In this document: positions 22,450-31,639 of the stretch, in pieces
Position numbering within the stretch: the stretch's first letter is position 1
Layout of the letters: each line of letters opens with the position of its first letter
NCBI GenBank assembly: GCA_036346405.1
Contig: CM070568.1
Location: 34,630,820-34,694,819 of the forward strand
Length of the DNA stretch: 64,000 bases
Reading direction: 5' to 3'
DNA from: Phyllostachys edulis
Taxonomy: Eukaryota > Streptophyta > Magnoliopsida > Poales > Poaceae
The notes under the pieces: generated by a model
The model's input: only the letters and a program-made list of their open reading frames with translations
What the model was told of the DNA's origin: nothing
Databases searched by the model: none
Made by a program: the position numbers and the translations under genes

Positions 22450-23930
22450 TGATCTTCAAACAAGAAAACAAGCACTAACATATTTAGACAGCACAGACAG
22501 CGCTAGGAAAGCTGCAGCAGCTGTTGCTGCAGCGGCAGGGAAAGAGACCCAAGTCACCCAACCAATCACATGGATAGGGTAGGGGAAAATACTAGTGTGA
22601 GGCCATGGGAGTTTGCAGTTTTTTTTTTTAAAAAAAAAGAAGCTTATAGCGTGCATTAAATCCAACCCTTTTGGTTTTTTTGAGGAAGGTCGGAGGGCCA
22701 GCAGCATTGTCATGCAGCTCTTTCTCAGTTCCAAACAAGGCTTTAAAAAGAACAATGCCAAGATAAAAAATAAGGAGGCTGGAGTTAGATGCATGGGCGA
22801 CATAAAAAAACAACTTAGGGGAAGATTTCTGACAGGCACCATCTGTTTCCAATCACAGTAAAGAAAGAAAGATGCATGGAAAGAAGATGAAAGATAGACT
22901 CTCTGATTCCCATCATCCATCATCCACTTATCAGTTTAAGAACAACAACATCTAGTAGCAGCACTGCTCCTGAACCCACAGGAGGAAGCAAAGCATTCAT
23001 GCATCACCAACAAGAACAAGTAAAAGAAAGCAAGCAAAGCTCGACCCACACCAACTACAACATCAACTACACCTACTGCAATGAAATGCAACAAAGAGGC
23101 TGGGTAGCCACTAGCCAGCCAAAGTGCTGCATTCTCATTTCTCACGAGCCTAATTCTAAGAAGCTCCGAGTGACAGAATTCTTGAAGCAAAAACCAATGA
23201 CGTACACAGCAGAAGAGATGGAAAACCAACCAACCAACCAGAAGTAGTACTAGCTCCGAAATTTTGCCCCTCCTGGTTGCAATCACCAATTCCTCTCAAG
23301 AAGCAGCAGGAAATCAAGTACCTAACAAGAGGATAAAAATCACATCAGAAATTCAGCCAAGAAAGGAACAGCAACGCAGCATTGGAAAATACATTAGAAT
23401 CGTAGTACAATTCAGTCAGGCCATGAGAATTCTCACAATGATGCAAGTGGAGGAGCTGATGGCTGATGTTACTGGTACATGGTGTAGTGCTCATGGTGGT
23501 TGGTGGTGAAGTCATCTGTCCTCCACTGCTGCTGTCAGTGGTGAGAAGCCTAGGACACGGACGGCAGCAGCTTATCGCCATTGCCGTTGTGCTCCTCCTT
23601 GCCCTGTATCCTCGCGGGGATGCGGAACCCGGAGAAGTTGATGCCGGGGGCGAACCCGATGGTCGACACGGCGGAGGGGTTCAGCCCCCCTTGATGGTGC
23701 TGCATCGGGTTGTCGGCTTCGACGATCTCCGCCATCCTCGGTCGGAGGGCTGGTTATCGGATGAAGGGTCCCTTTGGAAGAAGAATCGCTCGCCACCCAG
23801 CGCCGCCGCATATGCGCCGCTTGCTGCGACACGTTGAATGTAGCCGCCAGCTCCTCTCTGCCACCGCTGCCTGGGTGGAAAGGGCGAGGGGAAAGGGCGA
23901 AGGGGTATGGGCTGGCGGCGCGGTGCGATT
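22450..23930 (-). pseudogene. Captured 3' part of a CIN-type TCP transcription-factor gene (with 3' UTR)
   Basis: On the minus strand, 23850-23740 gives AAALGGERFFFQR followed by a PSS..NQPS..RGW pattern. This matches the region around the miR319 site of CIN-class TCP factors (QRG..QSSNQPS.RAW). After a frameshift, 23735-23550 gives STIGFAPGINFSGFRIPARI, then QGKEEHNG, ending PSVS and stop, as in the C-terminal tail of these proteins. The DNA-binding TCP domain itself is absent. Sequence down to about 22450 is non-coding and probably captured 3' UTR. TCP factors control leaf cell proliferation and are repressed by miR319. This copy has frame breaks and lacks the binding domain, so it cannot make a TCP factor. 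Confidence 0.65.
23755..23776 (-). promoter_or_regulatory. Decayed miR319 target site in the TCP fragment
   Basis: The minus strand keeps GGGACCCTTCA (23762-23772 on the plus strand as TGAAGGGTCCC) followed by TCC. In functional sites a G sits between CA and TCC, so one base is missing opposite the seed part of the microRNA. Position within the coding frame matches CIN-class TCP genes. Confidence 0.55.
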
Positions 23931-24176
23931 TTCCTGAGGGGGTAGTTGGATGGCATTTGCGGGTAAATACTAGGAACTTCAAGGGGTATATTTGTTTTGT
24001 AAGATTAGATTCTCACGAGAATCTGCGGGAAAGCTGCTTCTCCTTGCTAGTTCATTTTCGAGACAGCTCCTCGCGAGAATCAGAATCTAGTTGCTTTGAG
24101 AAGTTGGGTGTTTGGCACAGCTCCACGAGATTCGATTGAGAAGCTGGGAGTAGGAGCTGTACCAAACAGGACCTAA

Positions 24177-24820
24177 GTCATGCTAACCTCCAGGATGCCC
24201 ACGTGGTGGCCTTGGAGCCCCGCCGAGTCCGACGTGGGCAGCGATCCGATGGTCGGCTCAACATGGCGATGGCGGCAGATGGCCTCGAGCAAGCAATGGA
24301 CATAAAGGCGGTCTGACGCAAAGGCTCCTCAACGTACAACAAAGTCTACCAAACTAAACAAAGATCAACCCGAAAAATATGGCGCACCAAAAGACAAGCA
24401 AGCAAGCAAAAATGGATCATGGGACCGATAATCGAAAATAGCTAGGAAAGCATTTTATATGGCTAGCCGTTTTTTGGTAACTGTGAACGAAAGCAAGCAT
24501 TACTATGCAAAGATAGCAAAGACCGATAAACATAACCGAAACCATCTAGGCTACACATAATAGATGTAGCAAACAATAGTAGGAGACAAAAAAAAACATA
24601 AAAAATACTCTCGACAAAGCAGGAATAAAGCAATATAAGGAGATATCTGAGTAAAGCTAACCTATACTATTGAGGCACAAATACGTTAAACAATTTATCT
24701 CAGACATATACATAACACGTATTAAACAACAAAAGAAGTTGAACAGAACATAACTAAAGACGATTGACAAAGCAGGTATTAAACAATGTAAGAAAACAAG
24801 TGAATAAAGGAAGCTTATAT
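24177..24820. other. No recognised gene
   Basis: 24180-24310 is GC-rich without an identified frame; 24360-24820 is A-rich. It probably continues the element that carries the fragments at 24830-26160. Confidence 0.4.
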
Positions 24821-24829
24821 ACCTAAAGC

Positions 24830-24990
24830 TTCCTTGTTTGCATCAGACGATACGAAGCTACCAACACGATGAGCAAGTTCAATCAAATTAACACAAATAC
24901 TGGATGTTGTGTGTAAGGTAACCGACAATAGTGCGTTGATGATTAGGCTGAACATAATAAGAAGATCCAGCAAATAAACCCAAAAAAAAC
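24830..24990 (-). pseudogene. Unidentified exon-like fragment
   Basis: The minus strand reads NLIELAHRVGSFVSSDANKE followed by ALG and a GT donor-like site (about 24830). Upstream there is a stretch without stops for about 25 codons. I cannot assign it. It sits downstream of the PEX14 exons on the same strand and may be another captured piece. Confidence 0.3.
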
Positions 24991-25059
24991 ATATCTGAGT
25001 AACACAATGATATTATTGTAACCCATTACCTCACTGGTTCTAAATGTTCAACATGTAGA

Positions 25060-25322
25060 TAGATAAACTACCATTCTTGTGAACCAACAGCTGCAGCATC
25101 TGTACTGTTTGTCTGTGGGTCCTACAAGACATTAAGCTACTTCAGCATACATTAAGCATCCATGTAGAGGTAGCAGGAAAATAAAATGTTTCAAGACCCG
25201 ACGAAAGGACTCATCGATTTCTTCCTTGCTGAGGCCTTTCTTTTCCAGGAAAGAACGCCTGTAAAATACTGGAGAACCCTTCACTTTTGGATGTGCAAGA
25301 AACTTGACAGCATTCTGTATGT
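25060..25322 (-). pseudogene. PEX14 gene fragment (two exons)
   Basis: The minus strand from 25322 reads IQNAVKFLAHPKVKGSPVFY, RRSFLEKKGLSKEEIDESF and RR to about 25195. This is the conserved N-terminal domain of PEX14, the peroxisomal docking protein that binds the PEX5 receptor. After an intron with acceptor AG at 25122-25123, a second exon from 25121 reads DPQTNSTDAAAVGSQEW and ends at a stop. Identity to the family core is high, which points to a recent capture. The fragment lacks the start codon, membrane segment and coiled coil, so it is not a functional PEX14. It is fused upstream to AMSH sequence at about 25322. Confidence 0.85.
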
Positions 25323-26160
25323 AATTGTACAACTGGCTTCAGTGACTCAAGCTCATTGAGAACATCAATGAGTTTCTAAAAAGTAAAAAAAAAAAACAGT
25401 CACTTAGAGAAACAGCTAGGGGGAAATGTCATTGTCCCAAATTCAACATGACTAATTAGGATCCTAAATGCTATGTCACTCTATGAGCAAGAGAATTAAG
25501 GCTCTAGATGTGCTCTCTAATCAGGACAAACCTGTACATTCTAACAACTTGAAACCACAAACACATAGTTATTGAGCTCGTGAGAGGAATTACAGAGGAG
25601 TTATGTGTAGCATTCTTGAAGAACTCCGCTTCTCTCAACATGAATGTGTGGTAGTCACGATGCTTCGGAATCGTCTCGCACAGCAAGCTGCAGCCAGTCA
25701 GACGTCAGATGTGACACCCAAACAAGGTACTAAAGAGCAGATATCAGGATAAACAACGCCCAACCCACATCGAGTATCTCAGGAGGATGACATACAGGTC
25801 GAGGAGGTTCTTCTCGTCACGATATATCTTAGCCTGCGCAAACCACATAAAAGCACCAAAATTTAGCACAATTTGAGACCAAACTCGATCGCGCTCTCGT
25901 TGATTGCGTAACAAGACAATCCCCAATTCATCGAATCGCATCAAAGAACCAAAGGAAACTACTCTCAGCTGCGCAACTACATAACTACAGAGCTAACAAT
26001 TTCAGCAAAAGAAGGCGAGATCTGGAGGCGCAAGAGGGATTCCCGCGTGGGGAATTCAGGGGAGGCTAGGGATTGACCTGGCGGAGGAGGGTGCCTGCGA
26101 TGCGGAAGTTGTAGGGGAGGCTGGTCGACGGCGATTGGCCGCGCGCAGGCCTGGATTTTG
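25323..26160 (-). pseudogene. AMSH-type deubiquitinase gene fragment (N-terminal exons)
   Basis: Four pieces follow in order on the minus strand. About 26150-26078: ARPIAVDQ and, after a frameshift, SLPYNFRIAGTLLRQ. About 25838-25766: AKIYRDEKNLLDLYVILLRY. About 25688-25590: LLCETIPKHRDYHTFMLREA. About 25380-25323: LIDVLNELESLKPVVQ. Together they match the N-terminal USP8-dimer/MIT-like region of AMSH proteins, which bind ESCRT-III. The catalytic JAMM metalloprotease domain is absent. Exon-intron borders are partly kept, so capture was at the DNA level. The last piece runs directly into PEX14 sequence, in a different frame. A non-functional chimera. Confidence 0.8.
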
Positions 26161-26720
26161 ATCCCACCCCTGGCGGGCTGCGGCGGCCCCATGGCCTTCT
26201 CCGGCGAGGCGAGCTCATTCCCCTTCTTTGGCGAGCTGTTGGCGACAGGGAGGGGACCTGGCGTGGGGGCGGAGGGAAGGGGGCCGGGTGTAGGGGCGGA
26301 GGGAAGGGGCCGGGCACAGGGGCGAAGGGAGGGGCTGCGACCGGGCGCGGGCGTGGGGGAGGGGGCCAGGCGTAGGGGGCGCGAGCTGTTGGCAACAGAG
26401 AGGGGGCCGGGCGTGGGGGCGGAGGGAACGGAGCCGGGCGCAGAGGCGAAGGGGAGGGGCGGCGGCTGGGCGTGGGCGTAGGGAGAGGGGCCAGGCGTAG
26501 GGGGGGGGGGGTGGTAGGGGCCGGGCGCGGGTGTGGGGGAGGGGAGGGGCGGCAGCCGGGCGTGGGGGGAGGTGGTCGGGCCGGGCGTGGGGCGTGGGGG
26601 CGGTGAAGAAGGCGAGACGCGTCCAGGAGTTCTCTCTGCGAAGACCGAAGAAGCAGGCGCGCGTTGGAGAGCGACGGACGGCACTTCCATTCCTTTATAC
26701 CAGAGGATCCTTAGTACACT
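26160..26720. repeat. G/C-skewed low-complexity stretch
   Basis: GGGGCGGAGGGAAGGGGCCGG-like near-repeats. They are open in several frames but give only Gly/Arg or Pro-rich translations. It lies upstream of the AMSH fragment and may derive from its 5' region; a TATAAAG on the minus strand at about 26694-26700 is possible promoter sequence. Confidence 0.45.
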
Positions 26721-26997
26721 CATAGCAGCTTAGCCAAGTAAGCTTATAAATTCGGGAGAAGTTGGACTATCTATTCATAAGGTTGGCTAAAAGTTTCTTA
26801 AATATAAATCGTGTCTTTTTATCTATTAGATCAATATCAAATCATATGACACATTAATCTCTGCATAAATTTATTGATCACAACCTAAAAATAGCAAAAC
26901 AAGAAGAAGTTTAGAATAACGTGTTAAATTAAGACAAAATGCCCAAGAGACATGGTTGCAGTGCTCAGAGTCGAGAACTCAAGGTGCGTATAATGTC

Positions 26998-28923
26998 CTA
27001 GAAGTCCCTGGGATCGACGAACCGGTGCCTCGACGTCCGCGCAAGCAGCGCGGCGCAGCCGCCGGGTGCGACGGCCTTCACGAGCCACACGTCGTCCACG
27101 CGTGACGCGCGCCGGCCGCGCGGCACGTGACGGGCGACGGGGTCCCCGGCCGCGGCCTCGGTCACGAGCGCCTTGCACTCGGCGCCCACGCGCCGCGCCG
27201 CGCCGGCGGCGTGTCCCCACAGCGCGCGCACCAGCGCCCGCAGCGCCGCGCCGTCGCCCTCGCCGTCGATGCCGTAGGCGAGCACGAACCCGAACTCCCC
27301 GCACGGCGCGCGGCGTGCCGCCGCGCCCATGCACTGCATCGGAGCGAAGGCGGCGAGCCGGGCCAGGAGCACCCTCCGGCCCTCCGTCCTCGGCGCGACC
27401 ACCTGCAGCTTGTACGACGCGCACGTGTTCCACAGGCTCATGCACGCCCACGCGCCGGCGCCGCCGTCCGTTCCTGCGAACCGCGCCACCCACGTGCCGA
27501 GGCTGGGCGGCGCGCTGAGGACGGCGTCCACGTCAGAAGGGCACAGCGGTTCGCCGCCGAACTGTCGCTTGTACAGCAGCGCCGCCTGCTCGATGGCGAG
27601 CCTCTCGATCTTCACATCGCTGCGCTTGGTACCCGAAGCCGGCCGGACACCGGCGAGTGGCTGGATGAGGATGGACAGGTGGGCCGTCGGCGCGTAGCCG
27701 CATCTCCCGACGAAGATGCTTTTGGACGCGACGTTAATCGCCTCGGCCGCGGCGACGACGTGCCGCGCGCCGTGCAGCGCTGCCCACGCCTCGACGGACT
27801 TGATTAGCTTCAGGCCGATGCCCCTCCTCCTGAGCACACATATACATTTGCATTCACAACACAATTACACTGATCGGTACTGTGCTGAAATTAACATTAG
27901 TAATTTGTTATCACATGTTTGTATGTACAATGTACTCACCTGTGCATGGGAGAGACCCTGAGGCCGAGGATGTAACCGGCGAGCACGGTGCTGCCCTCGC
28001 CGAGGCCGGTGGCGACGCGCTTGACGCACCCCCGCGCCACGCCGACGACCTCCCCTCCTCCCCCGATGACCTCGGCCACCTGCATATTGCAAGTGCCTTT
28101 GGTCAGAAACCAACTCATAATCATGCATCGAATCTTCATCATCTCAGCATTGCCATGAACCCTAGCTAGCCCTTAGCAAAGGAGTAACTAGCAACTGCAT
28201 ACTATACACACATTTACATTTAATCATCATACATATAAGGTTTTGCTACCTGGAGAGATTAATTAGATATAGTAATTAGTATATATATATATATAAGATC
28301 AAAGATGTTCACTCGTTAATTAGCATATCTAAGCAAGAATATATACAACCACAACACAATTATCCAACCTTTTGTGTGTCACACACATAGATTGTAGACC
28401 TAATACTTATGATTGCCTAGCTAGCTAGGCCTAACAAAACCAACTATACACATAGTGTAAGCAAGTAATAAGATGAAACAAACATTCCATTTCCATATTT
28501 GGGCATGTAAAGGCCTAAACTAAAATCCCTAGCTGCCAGGTTATCAACACAATAATGCATGCATCCCACTCTTTAAGCCACATAGAACTATAGACTACAT
28601 ATAGCCTATCTAGCTAAATATGTCAAACAAATCAAAGATCTAGCTAGCCGCATGAAACAAACACACAAAAAAGCTAGCATATAGACACTCATATCACATA
28701 TATGGTCTCAACATACCAACATGACATGGAGAGGGAAGAGCCTGATCCTGCACAAGGGGTCACCCATCATGTTGGTGACAATGGAGAAGCCTCGCCCCGC
28801 GCCGATCTCGCAGCTCCTCTCGAGCTTCTCGACGGCCTCCACGTCGCGATCCCGGTCATACTCCCTTACCGTCACTTTGCTCTTCGCCATGGCGGCCACG
28901 GTGCTGTCCTTGAGTGTAGCCAT
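26998..28923 (-). CDS. HLS1L: HOOKLESS1-like GNAT N-acetyltransferase
   Basis: Three exons on the minus strand: 28923-28717, 28079-27940 and 27829-26998 (207+140+832 nt, 392 codons plus stop). All junctions follow GT-AG and the phases agree. The N-terminus reads KVTVREYDRDRDVEAVEKLE and the acetyl-CoA motif spans the exon 2/3 junction (RRRGIGLKL, the R-x-x-G-x-G loop). Family marks SIFVGRCGYAPTAHLSIL and a C-terminal Ala-rich extension match HLS1-like proteins. Arabidopsis HLS1 is a nuclear acetyltransferase-like regulator of the apical hook and of ethylene and auxin response; for grass members that role is inference. Start is uncertain: in-frame ATGs lie at 28977, 28923 and 28890. Exon 3 is very GC-rich, normal for grass genes. 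No break seen. Confidence 0.9.
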
Positions 28924-28977
28924 GTTCTTGCTCTTGCTGCCTTTGCTTGGTCTTGCAGCACATGGATGGCTTGTCAT

Positions 28978-29062
28978 CTGTGGTCCTTTCACTTGTAACT
29001 CAAATGCTTCTTGATGTGTTAGTTTGAGGCTGGCCACATGCACCCTTTGCTTCTTATAGAGA
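28978..29062 (-). promoter_or_regulatory. TATA box and short upstream ORF of the HLS1-like gene
   Basis: On the minus strand TATAAG lies at 29053-29058, about 135 bp upstream of the ATG at 28923. A six-codon upstream frame (MWPASN, stop) spans 29039-29019, close to the predicted start of transcription, so it may or may not be in the mRNA. Confidence 0.4.
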
Positions 29063-29118
29063 TTACAGCGAAAGAACTGATCAGAAACTTTTTCTAATAG
29101 TGATGAGCTAAATGACAC

Positions 29119-31378
29119 AAGAACAAAACTGTTTTTTCATGATAAGTTCTGTGTGCTCACAGTTGCAACCTAGCTAGTTTATGTATCTCCCTATTGTAGA
29201 GTTGTCAGGCTTTTTGCCTTGTGCAGTTTTTCAGAAAATGCAGCTTAGTTTGGAAAGATGTTTCCTTTCGCTTCAAGAAAAAAATATATTGGAGTGCGCT
29301 ATTTCATCAAAATCTTATGCACACATATATTTACATGCATGACTCAGCTTTCAGAAAGACACATTCGGAGTAGCATGCATGTGCATGAGATTAATCGAGT
29401 TGTTCTTGTTTCGTGATATAAATAAAGCAACTCAATTGCATTGGATAGAAGAGGTTATGAATCTTGCACACATCATACATTTTACAAAGTTGGCATCTTT
29501 CAATTTGAATGTTTCAGAAAGAATGCTTATCCTTCAGACCTCAGAAGGGTTATGAGAAAACTAAGCATGATTTATATATATACCTTCTCGGCTTGGTCAA
29601 ACACGGTCAAAGAACCGAAGGGCAGAGCGCTATGCAGTGTATCCAGCTTTGGGCAGCTTTTTTTTTTGATTTGAGGTGTCTGCACCATGCATGATCTGAT
29701 GAAGTTGGCATCTTTTTTTTTTTTGATTTGAGGTGTCTGCACCATGCAGTGTATCAGTTTCAGGAGGGCCTCCTTTCGACAGCCCGCCATCAGGAATGCC
29801 AACAGCTGTCCTGGATAGAACTGTAAATTCTTTTCAGCAGAGTTTGTTGCATGCAGGATGGTCATTTGGATCAGCTAATTGACTGAGATTGGTGCAGATT
29901 GTCTGATCAGCAACTGTACTTTTTGACACACGTCTAACGAGTCAAGACTTAATACCACTTATGAGAAAGTATAATTAGTGGAACTGGCCAAGCTTGTCTA
30001 CATCAGAATGATCAAGAAGTGTTCTTTCAAAACTCTAGGATTGCCATTGCTGTATTGTCGGTACTTACTGACAAGTGTAGCTCTGTAGTTTATGAATGGT
30101 ACTGATTTTGCTTTTTCACGCGAGAGTCATCACATATTGATAGGATAAATTTGAAAAAGGTAGTGAGTGGCAATGAAAAATGCAGGTGCAAACTTTTTTT
30201 TCCGCGCAGCTTTGTGGCTTTGCTAGCTCCACATGATCATCCTTGCGGTCTCAGAAACTTCGGTGTGCATGTGAAGCTGTCCTGTCTTGCTTTGCAATCA
30301 CATCCTGAAAGTTTTGCAAAAACCGACGAAACGCTGGCCTACATTCTTTGAATGAATGAGCCGCATGGTTTGACCTGATGACAGATCCTAAGTAACCTTT
30401 TTGTTACTGCAAAATATGCTCAGGCAGGGCTTGCTGGGTAAATTATTGTGCTTGCAGATTCCTTTAGCAATTGTCAGGATTTGCCATACTAAATTTTGTC
30501 AGGTTAAGTATGTGTTTGTCTTATCCATTGCTGCCCAAAGGAGAAACCAATATCGTCAGGTTATGTTTAGGGTCCACTATTAGGCCTACTAAGATTGTTT
30601 CTGAGACCTCTTTGCATCACTGTTCATCCTTGAAAAAGATGATATGTGAAAAAGATGTTTCTGACCTGGAGCACAAAAGGAGAGGTGTGTCAAGTACTTG
30701 TTCTCCTTTTTCTTGAAAAAATATCTGATAAACCGGGATCTTTCTTTCTAATCTGAAACAACAAAGATGTATCGTGAGATAGTCTTTGCCAAAGATCTGA
30801 AAGGTACCATCATATAAGTCACAACTCACAACAGCAAAGAAGACTGTCAAGAAAAGACCTGACTTGCTAAAATGCACATTCATGCTATGGCAAAATCGTG
30901 CCAAACCATGAATTTTTTTTTCAATGCACTTTCATGGTAGCTGAAAGGATTGCTTGGACAGTAACAGTGGCATGAAAAGCTACTCAAAAGACTGTTTCTA
31001 GAGCAGCAAACTCATGGAAATACTTCATCAAGAATTTAGCCTGCAAGATGTGAACTTACCACTGACATAGAAGTACTCTGGCATAGATGATGTACAAATT
31101 ACAAGACTGAGACAAACTTATGGTCCCACTCTTCGGTGAGAAATTAATGTGTGATCAATCAGGAGTTCAGGACGCCTGTTTCGACGGTGCAATCCAAGTG
31201 ACTGAAATGATGTTCAGCTAATTATTGCTTCCCTAACACTTGGTTCTGTGCTTCTACTGCTCTGCAAGTAGCATCCATTTCGAAGACATCTAGGCCATGG
31301 TTGCAGTGGCAAACCTGTCAGAAACACATGCATCAACCGCCAACCCTTGACTTGGCAAAGCTTTTGAACATTTGAGTG
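29119..31378. other. Intergenic, no recognised gene
   Basis: About 2.2 kb with only short frames. It holds one small direct repeat (29656-29747). Nothing else is supported. Confidence 0.5.
29656..29747 (+). repeat. Short direct repeat, two copies
   Basis: A T-run followed by GATTTGAGGTGTCTGCACCA and TGCA occurs at about 29656-29690 and again at 29712-29747. GTTGGCATCTT lies between the copies. Confidence 0.7.
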
Positions 31379-31609
31379 TGTAGAATTGAGGAGGAGAGTA
31401 GAAGCACACTCAGTGCTTATCCTTGTATTCATCAATGTATATATAGACATACAAGAGCACAACGTGCATACAACAGAACGAGAGAGAGAGGTGGGCGAGA
31501 GTGGCGGAGATGACCGACCCAACCGGGAGGCGTTAGTGCATGCAGAGATGTGCGCCTGGAGGACCGGCTTAGAGGCGTTAGTGCATGCACTAAGTCATAT
31601 CTGTTAACA
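31379..31609 (-). repeat. 3' LTR of copia 1
   Basis: 231 bp; on the minus strand it starts TGTTAACAGATATGAC and ends CAATTCTACA. It contains a TATATATAG box (plus strand 31438-31446). Confidence 0.9.
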
Positions 31610-31639
31610 CCCCCGCAGGTTGAGCGTCCGGCGGCCGGA

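Larger units (their letters stand above)
21333..24173. mobile_element. PIF/Harbinger-like element carrying a TCP gene fragment
   Basis: The terminal sequence at 21333 (GACCCTATTTGGTAGAGCTCC minus its last base, 20 bp) and the inward reading from 24173 (GGTCCTGTTTGGTACAGCTC) match as inverted repeats. TAA lies directly outside both ends (21330-21332 and 24174-24176), the 3-bp duplication typical of PIF/Harbinger. Further GAGAATCTAG and TTCTCACGAGAATC motifs recur near both ends. Total 2841 bp. Inside is no complete transposase; a minus-strand frame at 21675-21911 (SSSESDSEGSNILDKEHECD) may be a transposase start remnant. The rest (about 22450-23930) is a captured TCP 3' region. Confidence 0.75.

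Noticed and set aside
22614..22638. T-run followed by A-run (possible hairpin or terminator)
   Set aside because: Homopolymer palindrome within captured UTR-like sequence; no functional context.
25977..26723. 248-codon proline-rich open frame on the minus strand
   Set aside because: It is driven by G/C-skewed near-repeats; only its last part overlaps the AMSH exon, in a shifted frame. No domain.
27066..27807. Long plus-strand frames opposite the HLS1-like exon 3
   Set aside because: Shadows of the GC-rich minus-strand exon, which has correct splice phases and family motifs.
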